The notes: generated from the letters alone by a model not told the origin. DNA of 64,000 nt from Pseudorhodobacter sp. PARRP1 (GCA_002256245.1 NKIU01000003.1:1-64000); one strand, 5' to 3'. Numbered from the stretch's first letter, positions 53,393-63,872 are shown. A program made the numbers and translations.

Positions 53393-54229
53393 ATGACACC
53401 CCTCTACATCGAGGCCCCGACCGGGCTTATCACGGCTGCGGGCACCCGTTTTGCCTACCGCGAGGTTGGCCCGCGTGGTGGCATCCCGCTGGTGCTTTTG
53501 AACCATTGGGGCGCGGTGCTGGACAACTTTGATCCCCGGATCATCGACGGCCTTGCCGCGCAGCACCAAGTGATCGCGGTCGATTATCGGGGCATTGGTG
53601 CCTCTGGCGGCTCGGCCCCCCTGACCATCGACGAGATGGCGCGCGACGCGATTGCCCTGATCCGGGCGCTTGGACACGCGACTGTCGATCTGATGGGCTT
53701 TTCGCTGGGCGGGATGGTGGCGCAGGACATGGTGCTGAAAGCCCCCGATCTGGTGCGCAAGCTGATCCTGACGGGCACCGGCCCTGCGGGGGGCGAAGGC
53801 ATCGCAAAGGTTGGTGCAGTATCCTGGCCGCTGATCCTTAGGGGCCTTTTCACCTTGCGAGACCCCAAGACCTATCTGTTCTTCACCGCGACCGCCAATG
53901 GCCGCAGCGCTGCCAAGGCCTTCATCGCCCGCACCAAAGAGCGGACGACGGGCCGCGACAAGGGCCCGACCCCGCGCGCCTTTCTGCGCCAGTTGAAAGC
54001 GATCCAGGCTTGGGGCCGCCAGTTGCCACAGGACCTGAGCCGCATCCGCATTCCGGTTCTGGTGGCCAATGGCGAGAACGACATCATGGTCCCCACCAGC
54101 AACAGCCATGACATGGCCCGGCGCATTCCGGGGGCAAAGCTGGTGATCTATCCCGACGCCGGCCACGGCGGCATCTTCCAGTATCATACGCAATTCGTGC
54201 CGACCGCGCTGGCCTTTCTGGCCGCCTGA
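53393..54229 (+). CDS. Alpha/beta-hydrolase
   Basis: A 278-residue hydrolase with an intact triad: Ser in MGFSLGGMV, Asp in NGENDIMVP and His in PDAGHGGIF. This contrasts with the dead hydrolase domain of the LuxR regulator at 6194. The second ATG is used because GAGGG lies six bases before it. It may be an esterase or lactonase. Confidence 0.88.
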   Translation: MTPLYIEAPTGLITAAGTRFAYREVGPRGGIPLVLLNHWGAVLDNFDPRIIDGLAAQHQVIAVDYRGIGASGGSAPLTIDEMARDAIALIRALGHATVDLMGFSLGGMVAQDMVLKAPDLVRKLILTGTGPAGGEGIAKVGAVSWPLILRGLFTLRDPKTYLFFTATANGRSAAKAFIARTKERTTGRDKGPTPRAFLRQLKAIQAWGRQLPQDLSRIRIPVLVANGENDIMVPTSNSHDMARRIPGAKLVIYPDAGHGGIFQYHTQFVPTALAFLAA

Positions 54230-54252
54230 GCACCCCAATCCGGAGAAGATTG

Positions 54253-55254
54253 ATGAAAGCCTTCCTTGTTGATAAATATCAGAAAAAGGCCCCGCTGCGG
54301 CTGGCCGATGTCGCTGAACCCACCCTTGGCGACGGCGAGGTTCTGGTCCGGATCAGCGCCGCCGGGGTGAACCTGCTGGACGCCAAGATCCGGAGTGGCG
54401 CGTTCAAGCCGATCTTGCCTTACAAGCTGCCACTGATCCTTGGTCACGACATGGCTGGCACGGTGGTGAAGGTCGGGCCGAAGGCCACGCGCTTCAAGGT
54501 CGGCGACGAGGTGTTCTCGCGCGTTGACGACTTCCGTATTGGCACCTTTGCCGAAAGTATTGCGGTCAAGGAAAGCGCGCTTGCCGCGAAGCCCAAGACC
54601 CTTAGCATGGAAGATGCGGCTTCGGTGCCGCTTGTCGCCCTGACGGCATGGCAGGCGTTGGTCCAGGTCGCCAAGCTGCGTGCCGGACAGAGGGTCTTCA
54701 TTCAGGCCGGGTCGGGCGGGGTCGGAACCATCGCCATCCAACTGGCCAAGCATATCGGGGCCTATGTCGCCACCACGGCCAGTGCTGCGAACGCGGATTG
54801 GCTTAAGGCGCTTGGGGCCGATCTGGTCATCGACTACAAGACGCAGGATTTCGAGACGGTTTTGCGCGACTATGACGTGGTTCTGCACAGCCAGGACGCC
54901 AGGGAGCTGGAAAAGTCGCTGAACGTCCTGCGGCCGGGTGGCAGGCTGGTGTCGATCAGCGGTCCTGTCACCCCGGCCTTCGCCGAAGCGATCAAGGCGC
55001 CGTGGTTTCTGAAACCGCTGTTCTGGGCGCTGAGCCGGGGCACTTACAGCAAAGCCCGCAAGCGCAACGTGTCCTTTGAGTTCTTGTTCATGACAGCAAG
55101 CGGCACCCAGTTGCAGCAGATTGCCGCCCTGATCGACGCAGGCCACATCCGCCCGGTCATCGATCACGTCTATCCCTTTGCCGAAACCAACACCGCCATC
55201 GCACATGTTGAAAGCGGTCGCGCCAAGGGCAAGGTGGTGATCAAGGTGAGGTAG
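54253..55254 (+). CDS. Quinone-oxidoreductase-type MDR dehydrogenase
   Basis: A 333-residue medium-chain dehydrogenase without the structural-zinc lobe. GHDMAGTVVKVG and the nucleotide motif AGSGGVGTIAIQLAKHIGA identify the family. No catalytic zinc ligands are evident. It follows the hydrolase in the same direction by 23 bases, with GGAGAAG upstream of its ATG. It would reduce enones or quinones with NADPH. Confidence 0.88.
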   Translation: MKAFLVDKYQKKAPLRLADVAEPTLGDGEVLVRISAAGVNLLDAKIRSGAFKPILPYKLPLILGHDMAGTVVKVGPKATRFKVGDEVFSRVDDFRIGTFAESIAVKESALAAKPKTLSMEDAASVPLVALTAWQALVQVAKLRAGQRVFIQAGSGGVGTIAIQLAKHIGAYVATTASAANADWLKALGADLVIDYKTQDFETVLRDYDVVLHSQDARELEKSLNVLRPGGRLVSISGPVTPAFAEAIKAPWFLKPLFWALSRGTYSKARKRNVSFEFLFMTASGTQLQQIAALIDAGHIRPVIDHVYPFAETNTAIAHVESGRAKGKVVIKVR

Positions 55255-56854
55255 GCCTTGGCGCAGCGTGATCGCGCAACCCAAGTTGCGGACGAGTGCA
55301 ATGTTTGGCGTGCCGCAGCGAAATGCCTTTCCTTCAGATGCGCGTTCCGCGTGGCGGGGCGCAGGTTCGGTCGGGTGCGGCTGATTGGCGGGCTTTTCTG
55401 GAAAGGTTCATCCTTCTTCGCACGCATGGCAACGTGACAGGGTTGTCATGGGCTGTGTTGCAAGAACAGCCTTAAGGCGGGGGGGGGCATTGCGCCTGCC
55501 TTGGGCCGCGCTTGAATCTGCGATCGGGCCGAGATTGCCCGTCTGCTCCCTGCCAGAAAAAGGGAAAGCTTGCGCAAGACGTGCTGCATCGTTGTTCAAA
55601 AGAATCGAAAAACTATTTCGATTCAAACACTTGAAAGTCGCCGTGATTGACTGAAAAAACCAAAAGTCTGCGCAAGAAATCAATAGCATGCGCAGGCGCA
55701 ACATATTGAATTAAAACGAATTAATTGGAGGACATCCGCCGCGGTTGCTGATTCGGCAACTAAAATTCCTAAGTGGCGGCCAGGGCTGGCTGTTTTGACC
55801 GCGTTGCTGGAAAATTTGGGGGGCTATTTGGCTAGAATGAGCACCAAAGGCGCGGACACCTGGTCCATGCAGGCCGGCCGATACCAACAAACTCATTCGC
55901 AGCATCACGTTCATTGAGATTGAGCCGCGTTTCTTCTTTCCGGATGAGACCTGTGCGAAGCGGAAGCTCCATTTTTCGAACCACCTTTGCAGGCTGCGCG
56001 CAACCTCGCCGATCACCGATGACATTCCCAAGAGTGCAATCTTGCAAATCAACAACTTCCGCCGCAAAAAGTGGCAAGCTTCATCGTTCGTCTTTTTCCT
56101 AAGACGGAGTCTAATCGCAACTGGGGCAAATCGTCCGTGTCACGCTAGGACACCATGCGGGACAAAGCTGCCGTTCGCTTCCTAACTTTCGTCTATATTG
56201 AAGTTGTCACTCTGGGCGGAAAGCGACCATTTCAGCAGCAATCCGTCAGTATTTGGGCTCTCCGAAAGCAGACGGCCACCCGAGGCCATTTTCAGCCTAC
56301 GCGCCGGATCGTGAATGGCCTTGGGTGACTTTCGGTCCGACACAACAATCAGGGCAAATTCTGAATCTGTAAAAAAATTCTTCGTTGCAAGGCATCACAT
56401 TTGGCGTGCCAGAGCGATCCGCTCCGGCTTAAAGTCGGAATGGGGGGCACTTACAAAAGTCGGATACCTGCCGTCCGCTCGCGAAAACCACCTCCCTGCG
56501 ATGCAGCCAATGTGGACCAGCCCCGGTTTTGTTAGTCGGGCGCTGACGCATAGGACACACGGATGGCGGCTATAAAACCCATGACCGACTTCGTGAAAAG
56601 ATCGTCTCATCGGTGAAGTGGACATCTGGACTTGCCGGCTTTCAAACTTGGCGACATCAACGGATGATGCAGAGCAGGTCATTGTCCACTGCCCAGAACA
56701 CCGTTGAAGAAAAAAGGTCTGATTTCGCCCCAGATTGTGGGTGGCTATCCCTCAACATCGCACCGGCTGGGCTCTGCCATGCTTGTTTAGCGATGCGCCT
56801 TGATCTCGACATCTGTCGCAAGCATCTTGTGTAGTCGAGATACAGGAGCATCAG
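55255..56854. other. 1.6-kb stretch without recognisable genes
   Basis: Composition shifts to clearly lower GC from about 55,560 on. Open frames here are short, lack good ribosome sites and do not resemble known families. A possible minus-strand frame at 55711-56067 has no support. The only local structure I see is GGCTGT-GTTGCAAGA-ACAGCC (about 55451-55471), loosely like an IS5 terminal sequence. The last ~30 bases hold the AGGAG site of the following gene. It may be a degraded accessory segment. Confidence 0.55.
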
Positions 56855-57610
56855 ATGTTGAAATCTCTTTCACTTGCAGCGTTGATGGCCGGGGCCTTTG
56901 TCCTCCCCGCCGCTGCAGAGACCATTCGTGTCGGTATGTCTGGAGGGTATTTCCCCTTCACCTTTGTTCGGCAGGACAAGCTGCAGGGCTTTGAGGTCGA
57001 TCTGATGAATGCCCTTGCCGAGAAGACGGGCGATACGGTGGAATTTTCAACCATGTCATTCTCCGGTCTGATCGGCGCGCTGGAATCCGGCCGCATCGAC
57101 ACGGTTGCCAACGAAATCACCATCACCCCCGAGCGCGCGGCGAAGTTCGCCTTCAGTCAGCCCTATGTCTATGACGGCGCGCAAGTGGTGGTGAAGAAGG
57201 GCAACGAGACTGAGATCACGGGCGTTGAAAGCCTCAAGGGCCGTTCTGTCGGCGTTAATCTGGGGTCCAACTTCGAGCAATTGCTGCGCGCACTGCCGTT
57301 CGCCAGCGAAATCGACATTCGCACCTACGAAAGCAATATCGAGCAGGACACGGCGCTGGGTCGGATCGATGCCTTCGTGATGGACCGTGTTTCCTCGGCG
57401 CAGGTCATCAAGGAAAGCCCGTTGCCGCTCGCGCTTGCCGGCCCCCCGTTCAGCGAGATCCAGAACGCCTTGCCCTTCCGCAACGATGCCGAGGGCCAAG
57501 CCCTGCGTGACAAGCTGGATGCGGCGCTGACCGAGATAAAGGCCGACGGCACGCTGAAGGCTATTTCCGAAAAATGGCTGGGTCTTGACGTGACCGCGCC
57601 GACAGGCTGA
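56855..57610 (+). CDS. Polar amino-acid ABC importer, solute-binding protein
   Basis: A 251-residue family-3 binding protein. The signal peptide is MLKSLSLAALMAGAFVLPAA and the mature part starts with AETIRVGMSGGYFPFTF, then LQGFEVDLMNALAEKTGDTV. The sequence resembles cystine-type binding proteins. AGGAG precedes the ATG by six bases. Permease and ATPase genes follow directly. Confidence 0.9.
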   Translation: MLKSLSLAALMAGAFVLPAAAETIRVGMSGGYFPFTFVRQDKLQGFEVDLMNALAEKTGDTVEFSTMSFSGLIGALESGRIDTVANEITITPERAAKFAFSQPYVYDGAQVVVKKGNETEITGVESLKGRSVGVNLGSNFEQLLRALPFASEIDIRTYESNIEQDTALGRIDAFVMDRVSSAQVIKESPLPLALAGPPFSEIQNALPFRNDAEGQALRDKLDAALTEIKADGTLKAISEKWLGLDVTAPTG

Positions 57611-57614
57611 CGCG

Positions 57615-58289
57615 ATGCGGGCGCTCGACATCGACTACATGCTTGGGCTGGTGCCCGTCATTCTGGGCTATGTGCCGCTGACGATCGGCATGGCACTGGC
57701 CGCGATGGTCTGCGCCCTGCTGCTGGCCAGCCTGATGGCGGTGGAGCGCGTGATGCGTGTGCCGGTGCTGGACCAGTTTGTGCAGTTGTTCATCAGCTTT
57801 TTCCGGGGCACGCCGTTGCTGGTGCAGTTGTTTCTGTTCTACTACGGCCTGCCGCAGATCCTGCCGATCCTGTCCGGCATCAACGGCGTGACGGCGGCGA
57901 TCATCGGGCTGACGCTGCACTTTTCAGCTTATATGGCCGAAAGCATCCGCGCCGCGATCCTTGGCGTGGATCGCAGTCAGTGGGAGGCGTCGCAGGCCGT
58001 CGGCATGACTCAGGCGCAGTCGATGCGGCGGATTATCTTGCCGCAGGCGGCCCGTGTGGCGGCACCTACTTTGGTCAACTACTTCATCGACATGATCAAA
58101 AGCACCTCGCTTGCCTTCACTCTAGGTGTGACAGAGATGATGGGGGCGACGCAAAAGGAAGCCGCTGGCAGCTTTCTGTATTTCGAGGCGTTCCTTGTCG
58201 TGGCCGTGCTCTATTGGGCCATCGTCGAAACCCTGTCCTTCCTGCAAAAGCAATTGGAACGCCACCTGAATAAGGCCATCACCCGATGA
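57615..58289 (+). CDS. Polar amino-acid ABC importer, permease
   Basis: A 224-residue inner-membrane permease of the HisMQ type, with five helices and the EAA loop [40 protein letters not shown] is characteristic of this group. It starts four bases after the binding protein and overlaps the ATPase by ATGA. Confidence 0.92.
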   Translation: MRALDIDYMLGLVPVILGYVPLTIGMALAAMVCALLLASLMAVERVMRVPVLDQFVQLFISFFRGTPLLVQLFLFYYGLPQILPILSGINGVTAAIIGLTLHFSAYMAESIRAAILGVDRSQWEASQAVGMTQAQSMRRIILPQAARVAAPTLVNYFIDMIKSTSLAFTLGVTEMMGATQKEAAGSFLYFEAFLVVAVLYWAIVETLSFLQKQLERHLNKAITR

Positions 58290-59017
58290 TCAGAATTCGC
58301 GGACTGACCAAGCGCTATGGGACAAACACGGTGCTGGACGGCATCGACCTTGACATCGCGGCGGGTGAGCGGGTGGCGATCATCGGCCCCTCTGGCACCG
58401 GCAAGTCAACCCTGCTGCGCTGTCTGAATTACCTTGATCGCCCCGACAGCGGCGTGATCCGTATTGGGGATCTGACCGTCGACGCGGCCACGGCCACCTC
58501 TGCGCAGATCCTTGCGCTGCGCCGCCGCACGGCGTTCGTGTTTCAAAGCTACGCGCTCTTCGCCAACAAGACCGCGCGTGACAACATCACCGAAGCCCTC
58601 ATGACCGTTCAGCGCAAACCCCGTGCCGAGGCAGAGGCGCGGGCCGACGCGATCCTGGGCGAGATCGGCCTTTCCGACAAGTCTGCAAGCTACCCGGCCG
58701 CGCTTTCGGGCGGCCAACAGCAGCGGATCGGCATCGGGCGCGCTATGGCGCTGGACGCGGACCTGATGCTGCTGGACGAACCCACCTCGGCACTTGACCC
58801 CGAATGGGTGGGTGAGGTGTTGGACCTGATGCGCCGCGTGGCCGAGCGGCGGCAGACTATGCTGATCGTTACGCATGAGATGCAATTCGCGCGCGAGATT
58901 GCCGACCGGGTTGTCTTCATGGACGGAGGTCGCATCGTGGAGGAAGGAACCCCTGCGCAGATCTTTGACACGCCGAAAGACATGCGCACAGCAAACTTCC
59001 TGCGCCGGGTGAGATAG
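58286..59017 (+). CDS. Polar amino-acid ABC importer, ATP-binding protein
   Basis: A 243-residue ATPase of the GlnQ/TcyC type. Walker [10 protein letters not shown], signature [15 protein letters not shown], Walker [14 protein letters not shown] and switch [20 protein letters not shown] are all intact. It completes the importer operon. Confidence 0.94.
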   Translation: MIRIRGLTKRYGTNTVLDGIDLDIAAGERVAIIGPSGTGKSTLLRCLNYLDRPDSGVIRIGDLTVDAATATSAQILALRRRTAFVFQSYALFANKTARDNITEALMTVQRKPRAEAEARADAILGEIGLSDKSASYPAALSGGQQQRIGIGRAMALDADLMLLDEPTSALDPEWVGEVLDLMRRVAERRQTMLIVTHEMQFAREIADRVVFMDGGRIVEEGTPAQIFDTPKDMRTANFLRRVR

Positions 59018-59242
59018 ATGGTCCTGACGCCGCGGCGCTGCCGCAAAGTCGGGGCCGTTTGATTTCAGGACTGCGTCATTAGCCCAAGTGTCGCCATGGC
59101 GGTGTTGGACCTAGACAAAGCCGCCAATCCTAGCCGTCAGGTTCGGCGATGCGGCGGAAGCTGTTAGTAGCGGCTTTTATCTGCTTTTGCAGAGCCGTCA
59201 GACAGGGTAAGCATCCCAATCTTTGAAGTTTTGGGACATATC

Positions 59243-59788
59243 ATGGCGCAAAATGCCACCATTTATAAAGTTGAGCTTTCCGTTTCTGACATGGATCGCC
59301 ATTATTATGAGACCCATAAGCTGACCGTCGCCAAGCATCCGTCAGAGACGGATGAACGGCTGATGCTGCGCATTGTCGCTTTTGCGCTGAATGCCCACGA
59401 GAATTTGGAAATGACCAAGGGCATCTCAACGGATGACGAGCCAGACATTTGGCAGAAAAGCCTGAGCGGCGAGCTTGATGTCTGGGTGGCCTTGGGGCTG
59501 CCCAGCGAGAAGGTGATGCGTCAATCCTGTAGCAAAGCCGACAAGGTGATCGTCTATCCTTACGGTGGCAGGACGGCAGAGGTGTGGTGGGACAAGATCA
59601 AAGGCAGCACCATTCGTTTTGAAAACCTTCAGGTGATTGGTTTTTCCGAGAAGGACACAGGCGCGCTGGCAAAGCTGGCTAGCCGCACCATGAAGCTTCA
59701 GATCAATATTCAGGATGGCGATGTGATGGTCAGTGCCGACGACAGCATCGTTTATGTGACCCCGCTGAAATGGAAGAGCGCTGCATAA
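59243..59788 (+). CDS. YaeQ-family protein
   Basis: A 181-residue protein matching YaeQ throughout: TIYKVELSVSDMDRHYYETH, AHENLEMTKGISTDDEPDIW and AEVWWDKIKGSTIRFENLQV. YaeQ has a nuclease-like fold related to PD-(D/E)XK enzymes but its role is not established. The ATG at 59243 is preferred to a GTG four codons upstream. The 225 bases before it show no other feature. Confidence 0.9.
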   Translation: MAQNATIYKVELSVSDMDRHYYETHKLTVAKHPSETDERLMLRIVAFALNAHENLEMTKGISTDDEPDIWQKSLSGELDVWVALGLPSEKVMRQSCSKADKVIVYPYGGRTAEVWWDKIKGSTIRFENLQVIGFSEKDTGALAKLASRTMKLQINIQDGDVMVSADDSIVYVTPLKWKSAA

Positions 59789-59861
59789 GGCCTGCCCGCC
59801 GTAGGAGCAGACCTTAGTTGCTTTACGCCGTGTAACTCCGTCAGGTGACCGCAGCGCCCGC

Positions 59862-60623
59862 TTATTGCCGGATGCGCCAGCCGGTGCGGAAGATCCACCA
59901 GACCACCGCAAGACACAGGCCGGTGAACACAGCGATCGCCAGAAGGCTGGCGGCAATCGGCACGTCGGCGGTGGCAAAGAACGACCAGCGGAACACCGAC
60001 ATCAGATACACCACAGGGTTGAACATCGCGATTGTCCGCCAGATCCCCGGCAGCATGTCGATGCTGTAAAAACTGCCACCCAGAAAGATCAGCGGCGTCA
60101 GCACGAGCAGGGGAATCAGTTGCAACTGCTGAAAATCCTTGGCCCAGATGCCGATGATGAACCCGAACAGCGAGAAGCTGAAGCTTGTCACGGCCAGCAG
60201 AGCGAACATCGCTATCGGATGCGCAATCGGCAGATCGACAAACAGATAGGCGGTCAGCAAGATCACCAGCCCGATCAGGATGGATTTGACTGCGGCAGCG
60301 CCGACATAGCCGATCACGATTTCGCGGTAGCTGACCGGAGCCGACAACAACTCATAGATCGACCCGATGAATTTGGGGAAATGGATTGCGAAGGATGCGT
60401 TTGACACTGATTGCGTGATCACCGTCAGCATGATCAGGCCGGGCACGATGAAGGCGCCGTAGGTCACACCGTCCACCGCCTCGATCCGGCTGCCGATGGC
60501 CGCACCGAACACGACGAAGTAAAGCGAGGTTGAGATGACCGGAGAGATCAGCGATTCGATGATGGTGCGGTTGAACCGTGCCATTTCCCGCTGAAAGATG
60601 ACTCGTGTCGCTGGAAAGTTCAT
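59862..60623 (-). CDS. ABC-2-type export permease (YadH-like)
   Basis: A 253-residue permease with six membrane helices and the ABC-2 signature region [20 protein letters not shown] and [13 protein letters not shown]. It is coupled by a four-base overlap to the ATPase upstream. It likely exports a lipid, drug or polysaccharide; the substrate is unknown. Confidence 0.9.
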   Translation of the reverse strand: MNFPATRVIFQREMARFNRTIIESLISPVISTSLYFVVFGAAIGSRIEAVDGVTYGAFIVPGLIMLTVITQSVSNASFAIHFPKFIGSIYELLSAPVSYREIVIGYVGAAAVKSILIGLVILLTAYLFVDLPIAHPIAMFALLAVTSFSFSLFGFIIGIWAKDFQQLQLIPLLVLTPLIFLGGSFYSIDMLPGIWRTIAMFNPVVYLMSVFRWSFFATADVPIAASLLAIAVFTGLCLAVVWWIFRTGWRIRQ

Positions 60624-61546
60624 AGCTCTTCCTTCAACAGTCCGACAAAAATGTCCTCAAGGCTGCTTTGCCGCGTGGAAAGGTCGGTCATCTGCAACCC
60701 CGCACTGCGCAGATCGGTCAGCAGGGTTACGATGCCGGTCCGCTCGCTTTTGGTGTCGTAGGTGAAAATGACACTGCGCCCCTCCGGCCCGAGTTCTAGA
60801 GCATAGTTGGCCAGTGCCTCGGGCACCACAAGAAGGGGCTCGGCCAGATCCACCTGCAACTGCTTCTGCCCCATCCGGCGCATCAGCGCGGCCTTGTCCT
60901 CGACCAGCAGGATCTCGCCCTTGTTGATCACGCCCACCCGGTCCGCAATAGCCTCGGCTTCTTCGATGTAATGCGTGGTAAGGATAATCGTGACACCCTG
61001 CGCTTTCAGATCGGCCACGACCGACCACATGTCCTTTCGCAGTTCCACATCGACGCCCGCCGAAGGTTCATCGAGGAACAGGACGCGCGGCGCATGGGCG
61101 AGGGCCTTGGCGATCAGCACCCGTCGTTTCATGCCGCCCGACAGAGCCACGATCTTGCTATCCCGCTTGTCCCAAAGGGATAACTGCCGCAGCACGCGTT
61201 CAACATAGGCCGGATCTGGTGCCTTGCCGAACAGCCCGCGAGAGAAGCTGACGGCGTTGAACACTTTCTCAAACGGCTCCAGCGTGATCTCCTGCGGCAC
61301 AAGGCCGATCAGATCGCGTGCGGCGCGAAAATCCCGCACCACATCATGGCCGCCGACGCTGACACTGCCGGATGTGGGCTGGACGATACCGCAGATCGCA
61401 GAAATCAGCGTGGTCTTGCCCGCCCCATTTGGGCCGAGCAGTGCAAGGATCTCGCCCTCCTCAATCTCCAGATTCACTGATTGCAGGGCTCCAAAGCCGG
61501 ATTTATAGGTCTTGGTCAGATTGCGGATGGAAACGATGGACGGCAT
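60620..61546 (-). CDS. ABC-2-type export ATPase (YadG-like)
   Basis: A 308-residue ATPase with Walker [10 protein letters not shown], signature [15 protein letters not shown] and Walker [13 protein letters not shown], followed by a C-terminal extension of ~90 residues typical of ABC-2 ATPases. I use [12 protein letters not shown] as start; the 70 extra codons upstream are not family-like. It pairs with the permease at 59862. Confidence 0.92.
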   Translation of the reverse strand: MPSIVSIRNLTKTYKSGFGALQSVNLEIEEGEILALLGPNGAGKTTLISAICGIVQPTSGSVSVGGHDVVRDFRAARDLIGLVPQEITLEPFEKVFNAVSFSRGLFGKAPDPAYVERVLRQLSLWDKRDSKIVALSGGMKRRVLIAKALAHAPRVLFLDEPSAGVDVELRKDMWSVVADLKAQGVTIILTTHYIEEAEAIADRVGVINKGEILLVEDKAALMRRMGQKQLQVDLAEPLLVVPEALANYALELGPEGRSVIFTYDTKSERTGIVTLLTDLRSAGLQMTDLSTRQSSLEDIFVGLLKEEL

Positions 61547-61961
61547 GAAGTCCTCACACTCGGAAGACGCAGACCATAGCCTGACCACCGCCTGAGTCCA
61601 AGGCAAGGACAGTGCAATTTTGTGGATCAGTTTGTGCCGAAGTATCGGTAGCGTGATATCCGAAGCGCAGCAGAAATTTCCACCAAAATAAGACCGAGTG
61701 ATGCGACTGATCATCAATAGGTGGACCCAACGTGACAACTCTGTGCGGGGCGTCATCGCGCCATTTGCCGGGGCTGTTGACCCATCGCCTTATGTTTCAC
61801 ACAGCACATCACGTTGACGCCTGAACCGGGCACCCTGGTGTCAACTAGCTAGTGGCGCGCCAACCCCCTTAAAGCGGTCATTCTATGCACTGGATCGAAC
61901 GTCCTCTTTGGGCCGATGTCGTTTGGGGGGGTTGACTCTCCGCCCCTCCCCCATGGCGCGA
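61547..61961. other. Intergenic, no gene recognised
   Basis: The stretch holds the ABC ATPase upstream region and the area downstream of prfH. GTTGACGCC...GGTGTCAAC (about 61812-61845) is a hairpin-like dyad with one G-T pair that could end the rtcB-prfH transcript. No reading frame has family resemblance. Confidence 0.5.
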
Positions 61962-62597
61962 CTAGGTGACTTCCCGAAACTCCTCCCCCTGGAAAACCTT
62001 GCGCGGAGCGCCGCGCTGGATCTGGCCGTGCAGGTCATGCAGTGCCGTCCCCTGCGTGGCCAGGGCCTATGAACGGTCGGCCGAGATTAGCACCGAAAGC
62101 CGCTCCAGCGCCGTGCGGCGGTTCATATGCTGCGAGCGGCTGTCGCGGACCACGACCGACCAAGCTCGCCCCTCCGGATCCACCCAGCGGGCGCGGATGG
62201 CGCTGGAGGTCTTGTTCTGGTGCTGCCCCCCGGGACCGCCGGCGCGGATGGCCTGCATCTCCACCTTTTCCCGGTCGATCTGGATCGCTTCGGGCGCAGG
62301 GGCGAGGCGGAAGATCTGGGCGAACCAATTCTTCCGGGGGTGTTTCGGGCGCAGCCTGCTCGTGCAGCGCCAAAGCACGCTGCCCTCCCAGTCCCGCGCG
62401 ATTTCCGCAGCGCCAATACCCGTCAGCACGATCACCGCCGAGGCGGGGCCATGGGGCGCAGCGCGCTCGGCGACGTCCAGATCAAGGCCAAGAAGTTCTG
62501 CCTCTTCGGCCAGCCGGACCAACAGATGGGCAACGGCCTGGCGGCATTCGCCGGGCCCGTTGCCGCTGGACAGCAACAGGATTTCCCTCTCAGTCAT
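61962..62597 (-). pseudogene. prfH: Peptide chain release factor homologue PrfH with in-frame amber codon
   Basis: PrfH is a stop-codon-independent release-factor relative that pairs with RtcB2. Residues 1-176 include an N-terminal PrfH domain, the GGQ loop in RAGGPGGQHQNKT (GGQ at 123-125) and RSQHMNRRTALERL. At codon 177 (62069-62067) there is a TAG. The same frame then continues for 34 codons, ALATQGTALHDLHGQIQRGA, then PRKVFQGEEFREVT, to a final TAG at 61962. This tail aligns with the end of E. coli PrfH (HHQIERGNPRRTFTGMAF). No frameshift is needed. The gene is therefore full-length apart from one nonsense codon, and it overlaps rtcB by ATGA. Confidence 0.85.
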
Positions 62598-63739
62598 TCG
62601 GCATCTCCTGCACTGGCCTTTCCGGCCGTCTTGAAAGTGATCAGCGGCACCAGCCGCGCGATGGGCCGTGCTAGGCTCAGATCGGCCAGGTCGCGCAGCA
62701 CCGCTTCTGGGTTCTTGTAGGCGGGCCCAGCCTCCTCCACCAGCAGATCGCGGTCCTCGCAGACTACACGCCCGCCAAAGCGGTTGCGGGTCAGTGCGGC
62801 GAGGTCGGATTTTGTCTTGCGCACCCGTCCGTGCATCGAAGCGCGGTCATAGCGCCGCCCCGCCCCATGCGACACCGAGCCGAGCGCCTCGGGCACAAGA
62901 TCCGGCACCGACATGAGGTAGCTCGGCGCATCGCGCGACCCGGCCAAAGGCACCAGCCCGCGATCAGCCCCGGCCGCGCCCTTGCGGTGAAGCCAGAGCC
63001 CGTCCTGCGCCACGACTTGGTTGTGGACCGTGTCGCAGATCAGGCTGGCCGCGCAGGACAGCGCATCGGCCGCAAGTCCTGCGATCAGCGCACGGTTCAG
63101 CCGCGCCCAGGCCATCGCGGCATCGTGCAAGGACAAGTAGCGCTCGCCCGCCGCGCTGTCGGCCGCGTAGCCCTGCTTCCAGCTGTCATCCAGCCCTTCG
63201 AAGATCTGCGCCCCCCGCCCGCGAGAGCCGGAATGGACCAGCAGGCACAGATCGCCCACCCGCAGCGTGGTTGCGGCCAGATCGCTGACCTCCTCGACCG
63301 CCTGCACCTCGCAGAAGTGGTTGCCACCGCCGATACTGCCCAAGCCTTCGGCCCCGATCAGCCCTTCCAGACCTGCCGCAGCCAATGCGCTGGCGGCCGG
63401 GTAAGGATCGGCGCCATGGTCCAGGACGGCCAGGCGGCGGACGGCCTTGTCGATCTTCAGCCGGTGCCGCGGAAGATCCAGCCGCCAAAGCGCCATGCCG
63501 CAGCCGATGTCCGGCCCGACGAGTTGCGGCCAGATCCGATCGGCGAGGAAGGCCGCACCGACCGGACCGAAGCGGCCGGGATGCAGATCGGGGAAGCCCG
63601 CAACGGCCGCCATGCCGGGCCATGCGGCCACCTGCGCAAGCTGATCCTCGGCCCGGCCTTCGATCCAGGCTTGCGAGGAATAGAAACGGGAGATGCGGGC
63701 GCGCGCAGCGCTCTGCTCCCCCAAAATGGGATTGCCCAT
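62594..63739 (-). CDS. rtcB: RNA ligase RtcB family protein (RtcB2 type)
   Basis: A 381-residue RNA 3'-phosphate ligase. The metal and guanylate sites are visible: Cys80 in GPDIGCGM, GGGNHFCE (Asn140, His141), HSGSRG (His169), VHNQ (His239) and the guanylylated His291 in SVSHGAGR. Its sequence and the downstream prfH identify the RtcB2-PrfH system, which in E. coli repairs decoding-centre-cleaved 16S rRNA. I start at MGNPILGEQS; an ATG nine codons upstream is also possible. Confidence 0.92.
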   Translation of the reverse strand: MGNPILGEQSAARARISRFYSSQAWIEGRAEDQLAQVAAWPGMAAVAGFPDLHPGRFGPVGAAFLADRIWPQLVGPDIGCGMALWRLDLPRHRLKIDKAVRRLAVLDHGADPYPAASALAAAGLEGLIGAEGLGSIGGGNHFCEVQAVEEVSDLAATTLRVGDLCLLVHSGSRGRGAQIFEGLDDSWKQGYAADSAAGERYLSLHDAAMAWARLNRALIAGLAADALSCAASLICDTVHNQVVAQDGLWLHRKGAAGADRGLVPLAGSRDAPSYLMSVPDLVPEALGSVSHGAGRRYDRASMHGRVRKTKSDLAALTRNRFGGRVVCEDRDLLVEEAGPAYKNPEAVLRDLADLSLARPIARLVPLITFKTAGKASAGDAE

Positions 63740-63807
63740 CGGGTTCGTCTTTCCATGACAAAACAAACGGCCAAACCGGCCGCAGATGGATCGACGAGTG
63801 TAAAGAG

Positions 63808-63820
63808 AGCCCCTGGGGCT
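63808..63820 (-). other. Short GC hairpin between leader ORF and rtcB
   Basis: On the minus strand AGCCC-CAG-GGGCT is followed by CTCTTTACA. It lies just after the leader-ORF stop codon. It could be an attenuator stem or nothing. Confidence 0.3.
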
Positions 63821-63821
63821 G

Positions 63822-63872
63822 TCAGACCCGCGTCAGATCCGAAGGAAGGGTTGTGATGATGAATGCTGTCAT
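63822..63872 (-). CDS. Possible 16-aa leader peptide upstream of rtcB
   Basis: ATG with a full AAGGAGG Shine-Dalgarno seven bases upstream, encoding MTAFIITTLPSDLTRV and a TGA stop. It lies about 80 bases before the rtcB start. No family is recognised and no run of one amino acid is obvious. The strong ribosome site is the only support. Confidence 0.4.
   Translation of the reverse strand: MTAFIITTLPSDLTRV

Noticed and set aside
55711-56067. 118-residue minus-strand frame
   Set aside because: No Shine-Dalgarno, no conserved motif; left as part of the gene-poor stretch.
62067-62069. Programmed frameshift in prfH as in prfB
   Set aside because: The downstream frame is the same as the upstream one and the stop is TAG rather than TGA, so no frameshift is needed to reach the conserved tail.
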